Assembly (NCBI GenBank): GCA_902478825.1
Contig: CABSMK010000018.1
Span: 1-17,023, forward strand
Direction of reading: 5' to 3'
Length of the DNA: 17,023 bases
Source of the DNA: an uncultured Collinsella sp.
GTDB taxonomy: Bacteria > Actinomycetota > Coriobacteriia > Coriobacteriales > Coriobacteriaceae
Below are positions 1 to 7,260 of the stretch, one piece after another (position 1 is the first letter of the stretch; each line of letters starts with the position of its first letter). The notes below the pieces were generated by a model, which saw only the letters and a list, made by a program, of their open reading frames with translations, searched no databases and was not told the DNA's origin. Both the position numbers and the translations under genes were made by a program.

Positions 1-288
1 GGATTTGGCCCACGTGTTACGTTCACCGGCAAACGAGCCGAGAACATCATCTCTCTTGTCGCACGCGGCGCCGGCGTCTCATTCCTCATGCGCAAGCCGG
101 CGGAATCGCTCGCCAGCGGAAAGGTAGCCCTGGTGCCGCTCGAGCCCGCGACGACCTCCGAGGTCAGGCTCTACCTCAAGCGAAACGCCGCGCACTCGCA
201 GGCGGTCGTCTCGTTCATCGGCTTCCTCCCCTACCGTCAGCTCCTGCAGGGCGACCGTACGTCTTCCACCGCGGCACGACCGTCATAA
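1..288 (+). CDS. LysR-type transcriptional regulator, C-terminal part (5' end outside the window)
   Basis: The reading frame is open from base 1 to a TAA ending at 288 and gives 95 residues with no upstream start in view. The text from about residue 14 (ENIISLVARGAGVSFLMRK) through VALVPLEP and VRLYLKRN fits the end of a LysR substrate-binding domain, where an effector is sensed by the second subdomain: a glycine-rich 'V..G.G..fl' strand-turn followed by a strand on which substrate or co-inducer specificity depends. The DNA-binding domain lies outside the window, so the target genes cannot be judged. The gene converges on the PTS gene at 412-1854, so it is not the direct upstream neighbour of that operon, although it could still regulate it. 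Family assignment is from sequence pattern; the regulated pathway is unknown. Confidence 0.8.
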   Translation, partial: GFGPRVTFTGKRAENIISLVARGAGVSFLMRKPAESLASGKVALVPLEPATTSEVRLYLKRNAAHSQAVVSFIGFLPYRQLLQGDRTSSTAARPS

Positions 289-350
289 TCCCTGCTGCTC
301 CACAACCGCAGACTAGTGTCCGCAAACACGCTGACAACGGCACAAAACAC

Positions 351-391
351 AAATATGCCTCGGGCGGCACGTCGCCGTCCGAGGCATATTT
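351..391. terminator. Bidirectional intrinsic terminator between convergent genes
   Basis: A perfect 13-bp stem (AAATATGCCTCGG with CCGAGGCATATTT) is extended by about five more pairs, one of them G-T, around a 5-base loop (ACGTC). The A/T-rich foot supplies a T-rich 3' arm on both strands. It lies between the LysR stop at 288 and the PTS stop at 412 and can serve both transcripts. Confidence 0.9.
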
Positions 392-411
392 AGTTAAAGT
401 GCGCAGACAGA

Positions 412-1854
412 CTAGTCCACCGAGATGTTGAGCGCCTTACCGCCCTCGTCCTTCCTGGTACCGATCACCATAGCGGCGACAAGAGCCAGAACGAAAGCGA
501 CCACACCGGAGATGACAAGGCCGATAAAGCCCATGTCGATGCCGGCAGGGTTAATAAAGCTCGGAAAACCGAGCGGGCCGGAGGCACCGAAGGCATAGAG
601 TTTGGCACCCATGAGGCCGGCGATGGCGCCGCCTACACCAGCGGAAATAAAGGTTGCCCACATAAGGCGCTTACGCGGCAGCAAGATGGCGTAAAGCGCA
701 GGCTCGTTGACACCGAAAATCGAAGAGACAAGGGCGGGAATGTTGACGGCAGCATTTTCCTCGGAATCCTTGGTTCGGATGATCATGCCAAGCACAGCAC
801 CGGCGATGGCACAACCGCCTGCATACACGAGCGGATTAATGAGGTCATAGCCGTAGGTTGCGACATCGAGGAACCACAGCGGGATGATACCCCAGTGCAG
901 GCCGAACATGACGAGCAGGCTCCAGAACGTGCCGATGACGAAGCCGGCGATGGCGGGCTGGAAGTTGATGAGCATCAAGATGATCTGGGCAACGATGTTG
1001 GAGAGGACCGTCATGACCGGACCGACCACAAGCAGGCCAAGGATGCCGCAAATGAGGAGCGTCAGGATGTTGGAGAAGAACGAGCTCACAAGCGCGGGCA
1101 GCGCGTTAGAAAGGGCCTTGTGCACCTTGGAGGCAATCCAGACGATAAAGATCGCAGGCAGAATCGTCGATGAGTAATTCTGCATGATCAGCGGGATGCC
1201 AAAAATATCACCGTAGACATTGGACTCGAAGACCGTGCCGGCGCCGAGCGTGTAGAGCGGATCTCCGCCCATAAGGGCAACGAGCGTCGGGTAGACGAGG
1301 ATACCACCGAGCGCCATTCCCATAACGGGCTTAAGTCCGAACTTCTTGGCCGACGTCCAGCCAATGATTAGCGGAAAGTAATAGAAGACCGAATCTCCGA
1401 TTGCCGAGAGCGTCACATACGTATTGCTGTCCTTGGCAAGCCAACCGGCAACCGTGCAGAGCGCGAGCATCGACTTGATAAAGCCACCGGCCATAAGCAC
1501 GCCAAGAACCGGTTGCAGAATCTCGGAGATGATGGCAAGCAGACGCGAGAATGGATCGCTCTTTTTGACGTCGTCGCCTTCATCGATATCGAGCGCGGGT
1601 TTGGAGTCGAACCCGCCAATCTGAACAAGGTCGTTGTAGACGGCCTCGACAGTGGCACCAATCACGACCTGATACTGTCCGCCGGCCTGGATGACGTCAA
1701 CGACGCCCTTCGTCGCCTTAAGCTCATTGGTCTGGGCGAGCGATTCATCCTTGAGGTGGAAGCGGAGACGCGTAATGCAGTGGCTCACGTCTAACACATT
1801 GTCTCGACCACCGACCTTTGTGATGATTTCATCGCAAAGCTTCTGGTATTTCAT
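412..1854 (-). CDS. PTS sugar permease, EIIBC (glucose/beta-glucoside superfamily)
   Basis: This is an integral membrane sugar permease that phosphorylates its substrate during uptake. I chose the ATG at 1854 (480 residues) because AAAAGGAG lies seven bases upstream; the in-frame ATG nine codons earlier has no such site. Residues 1-80 form an EIIB domain with the phosphorylated cysteine Cys26 in SHCITRLRFHL and the typical G-G-Q-Y-Q-V-V-I-G segment. From about residue 100 an EIIC domain with roughly ten hydrophobic segments follows, including FGLHWGIIPLW and the IFGVNEPALY motif of the beta-glucoside/sucrose/trehalose branch. No EIIA domain is fused, so an EIIA must act in trans. The substrate cannot be read from the sequence. 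It lies 192 bases after the ceramidase-like gene on the same strand, with no convincing terminator between, so co-transcription is plausible. The usual 6-phospho-glycosidase partner is absent. Confidence 0.92.
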   Translation of the reverse strand: MKYQKLCDEIITKVGGRDNVLDVSHCITRLRFHLKDESLAQTNELKATKGVVDVIQAGGQYQVVIGATVEAVYNDLVQIGGFDSKPALDIDEGDDVKKSDPFSRLLAIISEILQPVLGVLMAGGFIKSMLALCTVAGWLAKDSNTYVTLSAIGDSVFYYFPLIIGWTSAKKFGLKPVMGMALGGILVYPTLVALMGGDPLYTLGAGTVFESNVYGDIFGIPLIMQNYSSTILPAIFIVWIASKVHKALSNALPALVSSFFSNILTLLICGILGLLVVGPVMTVLSNIVAQIILMLINFQPAIAGFVIGTFWSLLVMFGLHWGIIPLWFLDVATYGYDLINPLVYAGGCAIAGAVLGMIIRTKDSEENAAVNIPALVSSIFGVNEPALYAILLPRKRLMWATFISAGVGGAIAGLMGAKLYAFGASGPLGFPSFINPAGIDMGFIGLVISGVVAFVLALVAAMVIGTRKDEGGKALNISVD

Positions 1855-2046
1855 GGAATTCTCCTTTTCTGAGCGGGGCATAGCGTAGATTTCATGCCTC
1901 CGTAGTCGACGTGGGAGGACAAGGAACCCGCTTCCCCCTTTGAAATCCGCGGACGCACGTACGCCCGGGATGGGAAACAGCAGAGAAGATGGAAGATGCC
2001 GATCACATGGCAGTGAGCCTCATTGGCCCATGCCACGCAATCAGGC

Positions 2047-3165
2047 CTACAGACGCGAATCTGCTGCGCCGAGAAGTCTCGTCGTCTGGCAGAACTTGTC
2101 ACACAGACGTTCCGGTTCGCCCTGGGGAATCTGAGTACGCTCGGTCTCAAAGGAGAGGCCGTACTCGCGTGCCGGAAGGAAATACTCAAAATAGCCGTTG
2201 GTGTAACCGCAGACTATTCCCTCGACCGGACATTCGCGCTTCATGCGAATGCCCAGGTCGCTGCCGAGTTCACTCGGGAACACAAAGAGATGCAAGCCGC
2301 CCAGACTGATGACGGCACACTTAAGCGTGAGTGAAAAGTCGTCACGGGCAACGGTGTGATAGAACGTCTGAGGCTCGATGCGGTCGAGAACGACCTCGCA
2401 ATCGAGCTTGATCTGGGAAATCGCCTCGGCAAGACCGGTCGAAACACGCTCAACCTCGGGAATGCCGCGTCCCTGGCGAAAATTGCGGTCGCTACAGTCG
2501 CCAGCAGCACCGACGACCATGGCCGGATAGTAACCAAGACTCTGAGCGAGCTTTTTGCCGGTAAGACCGGCGAGTTCGCTCGTGAGCTCTGTGCAGTCGG
2601 GTCCGACGCAAGCGGAATGCACCGCCCAGTTCACAAAGCCCGCAAATGGCTTGCCTTCGGTATCGAAGAACGACACCACGATAACCTCATTGTCGGCAAG
2701 CTCACCGGGAATGATGCGGTTGTCGTAGAAACCGGTGATGACTTTTTTGCCCATGCGACAGGTCGCAGGTCGCGCGTTGGCGCGGCACTCTTCGAAGCAT
2801 TGACAGATGGTATCGAGGAACCAGCGATAGTAGTCCTCGTTGAATTTTCCCGTCCACCAGCTGCGATGGTAGGCGACGATCGAAGTGTGGTCGTGCGTCG
2901 CGGAGAGCAGAATGCAGTCACGGTCGATTCCGTAGCGCTCGGCGAGCATCGTCTTAACCTCCTCGGCCATGCTCTCCTCAAACTCGAGAACATCGGCGTT
3001 GAAGAGAAAAACTTCGCGGTCGTCCTGTTGGAAAAGAATCGCGTTGGCGAAGACGTCGTCATGGACGCCTGTCGCAGGCTCCAGACGGTTGGGGAGGTTA
3101 CGGTATCCGATTAGATAGATGTCGCCTTGCGGGGTAATCTTGCGGCGTGCATGTCCGATATTCAT
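2047..3165 (-). CDS. Neutral/alkaline ceramidase-family protein (cytosolic, short form)
   Basis: This 372-residue protein resembles the N-terminal catalytic domain of neutral ceramidases (Ceramidase_alk family), zinc amidases. Visible landmarks are GVHDDVFANAIL (33-44), the histidine motif SATHDHTS with His91 and His93, NWAVHS with His183, GAAGDCSDRN (219-228) and VCGYTNGYFEYF near the C terminus. These match, in order, the family's H-x-H, AVH, GD and TNGY elements that carry zinc ligands and the active site. It is much shorter than secreted ceramidases (about 650 residues or more) and has no signal peptide, so I infer a cytosolic hydrolase acting on an imported small substrate rather than on ceramide. 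The ATG at 3165 is preceded by AAAAGGAG at eight bases. Its start overlaps the stop of the upstream paralogue as ATGA, which indicates translational coupling. True substrate unknown. Confidence 0.82.
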   Translation of the reverse strand: MNIGHARRKITPQGDIYLIGYRNLPNRLEPATGVHDDVFANAILFQQDDREVFLFNADVLEFEESMAEEVKTMLAERYGIDRDCILLSATHDHTSIVAYHRSWWTGKFNEDYYRWFLDTICQCFEECRANARPATCRMGKKVITGFYDNRIIPGELADNEVIVVSFFDTEGKPFAGFVNWAVHSACVGPDCTELTSELAGLTGKKLAQSLGYYPAMVVGAAGDCSDRNFRQGRGIPEVERVSTGLAEAISQIKLDCEVVLDRIEPQTFYHTVARDDFSLTLKCAVISLGGLHLFVFPSELGSDLGIRMKRECPVEGIVCGYTNGYFEYFLPAREYGLSFETERTQIPQGEPERLCDKFCQTTRLLGAADSRL

Positions 3166-4430
3166 GCAAGTTCTCCTTTTTGTCGCGCCGCGTTTAAAGC
3201 GGCAAGGATGGTTTGGAGGAGGCGCTCATGGGAGCCGGCGGCAAAGCCGGAGTTCATGGCCTCATAGGTGATTTTCTCGTACGCATCGGGGGCCGGCAGG
3301 TACTTCTGTCCGCCGTTGACGAGCGTGGCAAAGAACACAGAGCCGGACCGAGCGGCGCGCACAGTGGCGCCGAATGCACTCGAGACCTCGGGTTGTACGC
3401 CGACAAGCTCGACGTTTCCCAGCCGGAGTAGATAGACCCTCGTGCGCTGCTCGCCAGCGGCATGAAACTCATACGTTCGGTGCGGAGCCAAAGAGTGAAA
3501 ATCGGCGCGTGTCTGAGCGGGCAGAAAAACGTCGACCGTGCGGGCACCGATGCCGGTAGCGTCATCCTTACGCGCCATGCGAGCGGCCTCGATCAAAGCA
3601 TCGCCCAAGGCCTGCCCCTGCTGGTGCAGCATGCGGTATCCGTCCTCATGGGCATCGACCGTCTGCTTAACGCCGGCCGCATCGAACATGACGTTCATGG
3701 CGCGCTCCGCCGGACCTTGGTCGCCCGCGGCGCCTGGCAGCAACAGGGCAACGCCGCCCAGCTCGCGCTCGAGTGACATGGCGGCAAAACCAAAGAGGTC
3801 TCCGCTCGCCATGCGCCTCCCCTCGGAGTCGCGCGACCCGTCGAGCACGGAGGACTGAACGTCCGCCGTCGCGAGCACGGCAACATACTCGCCCCCGGCA
3901 TCCCTTATGGCGAGTACGGGCATCGTGTGGTCGGCAAACCCCCTGGGATTCGAGCCCAACCACCAGCCGGCAGGCGTCTCGATGTCGCGATTAACGTTCA
4001 CGGGGCATTCGCCCTCCACAGTGGCGAGAGTGACGGAGCGAATGCCCGCAACAGCGCGCTCGACAGCCGTGCGGGCGGCAGCGACGAGTGCTGCGCGATA
4101 GCGCTCGTTGCGATTGCGGGTAGCATCGTCGGCAAGATGCCCGGGAGTGCGGACGTGAGGCATGGAAAACGTGTGGGTAGGAACCACCCAAGAATAAGCA
4201 CCGCTGCAATTGGCGGCATCCTCAACAATCTCACGCAGATCGGCGAGTAGAGCCGGAGCGATCGAGGTGACCTCAAGCGAAAGGACGCAGGCGCGTCGCC
4301 CCGTTCCCTCGATGATAAGGGCACGGGCGAAGACCTCATGACGGAGTTCGTCGAAACCGTCGAACGGCAACACGTCCCCAAGATCGATGGCCACACGAGC
4401 GGCCCCAGCCCTCATCTCTCCTTCGTCCAT
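3162..4430 (-). CDS. Second ceramidase-family-like protein, divergent paralogue
   Basis: This is a 422-residue protein starting at the ATG at 4430, chosen because GGGGAG lies upstream at a suitable distance and because a longer frame would run into the preceding gene, which ends at 4457. The order of motifs follows the ceramidase family: a HEVFARALII segment (31-40) like the GVHDDVFANAIL of the next gene, VPTHTFSMPH (83-92, His86 and His92), LLPGAAGDQGP (230-240) and a late TLVNGGQKY in place of TNGY. The segment that should carry the AVH histidine reads LATADVQSSV (186-195), without histidine. There is no signal peptide. It is tightly coupled to the downstream paralogue by a four-base ATGA overlap, so the two proteins probably accumulate in fixed proportion and may form a heteromer or act on sequential substrates. 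Membership in the family is clear at motif level; activity and substrate are not. Confidence 0.75.
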   Translation of the reverse strand: MDEGEMRAGAARVAIDLGDVLPFDGFDELRHEVFARALIIEGTGRRACVLSLEVTSIAPALLADLREIVEDAANCSGAYSWVVPTHTFSMPHVRTPGHLADDATRNRNERYRAALVAAARTAVERAVAGIRSVTLATVEGECPVNVNRDIETPAGWWLGSNPRGFADHTMPVLAIRDAGGEYVAVLATADVQSSVLDGSRDSEGRRMASGDLFGFAAMSLERELGGVALLLPGAAGDQGPAERAMNVMFDAAGVKQTVDAHEDGYRMLHQQGQALGDALIEAARMARKDDATGIGARTVDVFLPAQTRADFHSLAPHRTYEFHAAGEQRTRVYLLRLGNVELVGVQPEVSSAFGATVRAARSGSVFFATLVNGGQKYLPAPDAYEKITYEAMNSGFAAGSHERLLQTILAALNAARQKGELA

Positions 4431-4456
4431 GGCAGATACTCCCCTCTGATTGCCGC

Positions 4457-5491
4457 TCACTCGACACCGTACAGTTGCTGCGCTGTACCGCCAAGCACAA
4501 GGTCGCTGTCTGTATCGCTCAGATTTGCAGCGCGAACGCAGGCGACACCCTCGGTGAGCCACTCGCGTTTAACGGGATAGCTCGTGCCAAAAACAATATG
4601 GTCTGCACCCAGCACGTCAACCGCACAGGCGAGGAGTGTCTTGCCCCAAGGCTGAGCATGGGACATGTCGAAATAGATGTTGTTCTCGAGGTGCCTGGAA
4701 ACGGTCTCGGTATCGACCTGAAAACGGCCAGAAGCATCAGGGCGCTTGGGGCCATGAGGCAGCAGCATCTCCTTGAACGCAAAGTATGCGCCGCCGAGCA
4801 TGGAGTGGACCATCTTGATATTGGGGTAGCGCTCAAAGAAATCACCAAAGATCTCTCGGCCGATCGCCGTAGTTTGGTCGACGCAGCGGCCATAAGAGCG
4901 GCGAAGGTTGTCGTACGCGAGAAGCGACTCGTTCTCGACCGGCACGGGAACATGGTGCACGTAAACGGTGACATGGCGTTCGTTCAGGTGCTCGAAAAAG
5001 CTCGAGAAGACCTGGTCGTCGAGATAGCGCTTGCCGTAGTGAGCGCAGAGCTGCACACCCGCAAAACCATCGTCGAGCCTGCGGTCGAGCTCCTCCAAAT
5101 TCGCTTTGGTGCCAAAGGGCGGCACAGCGACAAGCGGAATCAGACGGCCACTTGACGCCTTCGCGTCAGCAGCCATACCGTCGTTGAAACGCCGGCACAT
5201 CTCGAGCGACATCCACTCGTGACAGCCGGGGAGCTTGAGGATCGCCTTGTCGACCCCCGCCTCATCCATATCGGCCAAGCGCTTCTCGAGGGTGTAGTCG
5301 CCCTCAATGTAGTTAAGACCCGGAGAACCGGCGGGCATCTCGATCACGATCTGTCGTTTGCCGGCGGAATTCATGGTCAGATAGCCTTCGGTGTCATAGG
5401 CGCGGGGTACCTCGGCCAAAAACTGTTCGCAGAGCGTCTCGTCATGGAAGATGCGCTCGTCAAACCAGTAGGAATTTGCATCGATAATCAT
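4457..5491 (-). CDS. Amidohydrolase_2-family protein (ACMSD-like barrel) with altered metal site
   Basis: This 344-residue TIM-barrel hydrolase or decarboxylase relative has the general layout of the amidohydrolase-2 family: an N-terminal MIID strand, the helix ADMDEAGVDKAIL (73-85), LIPLVAVPP (117-125), GFAGVQL (142-148), VHH (178-180), KMVHSMLGG (226-234) and a C-terminal IVFGTSYP (299-306). Members normally bind a metal through an N-terminal H-x-H, two barrel histidines and an Asp in a G-[ST]-D-[YH]-P motif. Here the H-x-H position reads N-S-Y (6-8) and the Asp is Ser304, while His179/180 and His229 remain. The ATG at 5491 opens at the conserved MIID; its ribosome site (AAAGGCGG) is loose. 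It is the first gene of the leftward group, 26 bases before the ceramidase-like gene, preceded by its own promoter-like sequences. Whether it is still catalytic is uncertain. Confidence 0.83.
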   Translation of the reverse strand: MIIDANSYWFDERIFHDETLCEQFLAEVPRAYDTEGYLTMNSAGKRQIVIEMPAGSPGLNYIEGDYTLEKRLADMDEAGVDKAILKLPGCHEWMSLEMCRRFNDGMAADAKASSGRLIPLVAVPPFGTKANLEELDRRLDDGFAGVQLCAHYGKRYLDDQVFSSFFEHLNERHVTVYVHHVPVPVENESLLAYDNLRRSYGRCVDQTTAIGREIFGDFFERYPNIKMVHSMLGGAYFAFKEMLLPHGPKRPDASGRFQVDTETVSRHLENNIYFDMSHAQPWGKTLLACAVDVLGADHIVFGTSYPVKREWLTEGVACVRAANLSDTDSDLVLGGTAQQLYGVE

Positions 5492-5523
5492 TGGTGGGGA
5501 CCGCCTTTCATCTTGTCGAGAAC

Positions 5524-5553
5524 ATTCTAAAAAAGCGGACACACGGACATCAA
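5524..5553 (-). promoter_or_regulatory. Candidate promoter of the amidohydrolase/ceramidase-like/PTS operon
   Basis: On the minus strand TTGATG (5548-5553) and TAGAAT (5524-5529) are separated by 18 bases, giving plausible -35 and -10 boxes and a leader of about 25 bases before the start at 5491. It is called by resemblance to sigma-70-type consensus only. Confidence 0.45.
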
Positions 5554-5589
5554 TTCCAGTTGAAGCACACTGTATTCCATTTTGGAATA
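5554..5589. promoter_or_regulatory. Two dyad-symmetric boxes upstream of the operon promoter (candidate activator sites)
   Basis: TATTCCA-TTT-TGGAATA (5573-5589) is a perfect 7-bp inverted repeat. An imperfect relative, TTCCAGTTGAA (5554-5564), abuts the candidate -35 box. Their centres are 22 bases apart, about two helical turns, so a dimeric regulator could bind both on one DNA face. No regulator gene is adjacent, so the protein is unknown. Confidence 0.4.
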
Positions 5590-5654
5590 TAGTTTTCCGT
5601 TCACACGCGATTCCCACTCGCCCAAACGATCGAGACGCTGACAACGCGAGCTTT

Positions 5655-5696
5655 AACAGAAAACGGGCGACCCGAATCTGTTACGGGCCGCCCGTT
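5655..5696 (-). terminator. Intrinsic terminator of the HTH-aminotransferase gene
   Basis: AACGGGCG (5662-5669) pairs with CGCCCGTT (5689-5696); after one A-C mismatch, CCCG pairs with CGGG around a 9-base loop. On the minus strand the stem is followed by TTTTCTGTT. It lies 22 bases past the stop codon at 5719. Confidence 0.85.
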
Positions 5697-5718
5697 AAAT
5701 GACAGACTATCTCTGTCG

Positions 5719-7239
5719 TTATGATTGACGGTAATGGTCAAAGAAGTCGGCGAGGTCTTCAAGGGACTCTTTGAGTACTTCCATGCGCGGCAGGTACACG
5801 ATGCGGAAGTGATCGGGCTCGGCCCAGTTAAAGCCGCCGCCGCGCGTGATCAGAATCTTCTTCTCGTGCAGCAGGTCGAGGGCGAACTGCTCGTCATCGG
5901 TGATGTTGAACTTCTTCACATCCATCTTGGGGAAGATGTAGAACGCTGCACGCGGCTTAACCACCGAGATGCCGTCAATCTTGTTGAGCGCCTCATACAC
6001 AAAGTTGCGCTGCTCGTAGACACGGCCGCCGGGACGGATGTAGTCGTTAACGGACTGATGGCCACCGAGTGCCGTCTGAACGATCGACTGAGCCGGCACG
6101 TTGGAGCACAGGCGCATGTTCGAGAGCATGTTGACGCCCATGATGAAGTCGCTCATGCAGCGCTGGTTGCCCGAAAGCACCATCCAGCCAATGCGATAGC
6201 CCGCGATCATGTGCGACTTGGACAGACCGCTAAAGGTGACACAGGGCAGGTCGGGGGCGAGCGAGGCAATCGAGACGTGCTCGTAGCCGTCCATGCACAG
6301 GCGGTCGTAGATCTCATCGGCAAAGATCATCAGCTGATGCCTGCGTGCAATCTCGACGATGCCCTCGAGCACCTCGCGCGGATAGACAGAACCCGTGGGG
6401 TTGTTGGGGTTGATGATGACGAGGGCTTTGGTCGCGCTCGTGATCTTGGACTCCATATCCTCCAGGTCGGGATACCAATCCGCCTGCTCATCACACAAAT
6501 AATGTACGGGATGACCGCCGGCAAGGGTTGCGCACGCCGTCCAGAGCGGATAGTCAGGGCTGGGGATCAGAATCTCGTCGCCATTGTCGAGCAGCGCGTT
6601 CATCGAAAGCTGAATGAGCTCGGACACGCCGTTGCCCGTGTAGATATGCTCCATCTGAACGTTGGGCAGGCCCTTGATCTGCGAATACTGCATGATCGCC
6701 TTGCGCGCGGAGAACAAGCCGCGCGAGTTGGAATAGCCTTCGCAGTCGGGCAGCTGCTGGCGCATGTCCTTGATGACCTCGTCGGGCGTGCGGAAACCGA
6801 AGGGCGCCGGGTTGCCGATATTGAGCTTGAGGATGCGCTCGCCCTCGTCCTCCATACGGGCAGCCTCGTCGACGACGGGACCGCGCACGTCATACAGGAC
6901 GTTATCGAGCTTGGTGGATTTAGAAAAAGTACGCATGGTGGTGCTCCTTGCAATTTGAGCTGAGGGATGGGGTTCGGGCTTGGAATCGTTGCGGGGTGAT
7001 GATGCCTCGCCTTGATCGGCGTCGCCGGCAAGCAGCCAGGTAACATCGACCTCCAAAATACGGGCGAGCAGCTCAGCCACATCGCGCCGCGGGATCGTCT
7101 TGCCGCTCACATATTGGCTCATCTGACTCTTGCCGAGTTTTTTGCCGAGCATCTCCGATGCGCGAATCACGTCCGACTGGCGAACGTTGCGATCGGACAT
7201 AGCCTGTCGCAGGCGATCGCTAAACGTCTCTTGGGCCAC
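5719..7239 (-). CDS. XRE-type HTH domain fused to AlaA-type alanine aminotransferase
   Basis: The 506-residue protein starts at the GTG at 7239, which has AAGGAGG five bases upstream; an ATG at 7290 sits inside an operator palindrome and has no ribosome site. Residues about 4-75 are a Cro/XRE helix-turn-helix (RQSDVIRASEML...GKSQMSQYVSGKTIPRRDVAELLARILEV, in pieces). A Pro/Ser-rich linker follows, and from residue 102 a complete fold-type I PLP aminotransferase. The latter follows E. coli AlaA closely: LNIGNPAPFGF, YTGNGVSEL, PSPDYPLWT, INPNNPTG, FADEIYD and the PLP lysine in FSGLSKS. Counted from the internal Met the enzyme has 405 residues and its lysine is 240, the same as in E. coli AlaA. 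The reaction would be pyruvate plus glutamate to alanine plus 2-oxoglutarate. This is not the MocR arrangement, which uses a GntR-type N-terminal domain. I infer an enzyme that also controls its own gene. Confidence 0.93.
   Translation of the reverse strand: MAQETFSDRLRQAMSDRNVRQSDVIRASEMLGKKLGKSQMSQYVSGKTIPRRDVAELLARILEVDVTWLLAGDADQGEASSPRNDSKPEPHPSAQIARSTTMRTFSKSTKLDNVLYDVRGPVVDEAARMEDEGERILKLNIGNPAPFGFRTPDEVIKDMRQQLPDCEGYSNSRGLFSARKAIMQYSQIKGLPNVQMEHIYTGNGVSELIQLSMNALLDNGDEILIPSPDYPLWTACATLAGGHPVHYLCDEQADWYPDLEDMESKITSATKALVIINPNNPTGSVYPREVLEGIVEIARRHQLMIFADEIYDRLCMDGYEHVSIASLAPDLPCVTFSGLSKSHMIAGYRIGWMVLSGNQRCMSDFIMGVNMLSNMRLCSNVPAQSIVQTALGGHQSVNDYIRPGGRVYEQRNFVYEALNKIDGISVVKPRAAFYIFPKMDVKKFNITDDEQFALDLLHEKKILITRGGGFNWAEPDHFRIVYLPRMEVLKESLEDLADFFDHYRQS
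6934..6949 (-). promoter_or_regulatory. Internal translation start at the aminotransferase boundary
   Basis: Inside the fusion gene, AAGGAG (6944-6949 on the minus strand) stands seven bases before an in-frame ATG at 6936. Translation from there would give MRTFSKSTKLDN..., a free-standing aminotransferase of 405 residues without the DNA-binding domain. Confidence 0.6.
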
Positions 7240-7260
7240 TAGAACCTCCTTGCTGGCAAA

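Noticed and set aside
1854..1897. Possible 14-residue leader peptide whose stop overlaps the PTS start
   Set aside because: GGAGG lies only one base before its ATG, too close for initiation, and the peptide has no regulatory signature.
2047..3165. True secreted ceramidase acting on host sphingolipids
   Set aside because: No signal peptide, little more than half the usual length, and operon context with a sugar permease point to another substrate.
4475..5155. Plus-strand open frame of 226 codons opposite the amidohydrolase-like gene
   Set aside because: Antisense to a gene with recognisable family motifs; no ribosome site and no recognisable domain.
5725..6963. Long plus-strand open frame (412 codons) opposite the aminotransferase
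   Set aside because: It is antisense to a clearly conserved enzyme, has no family resemblance and arises from the GC-rich codon pattern.
5719..7239. MocR/GabR-type regulator
   Set aside because: The N-terminal domain is XRE-like rather than GntR-like, and the enzyme part is closest to AlaA with its motifs intact.
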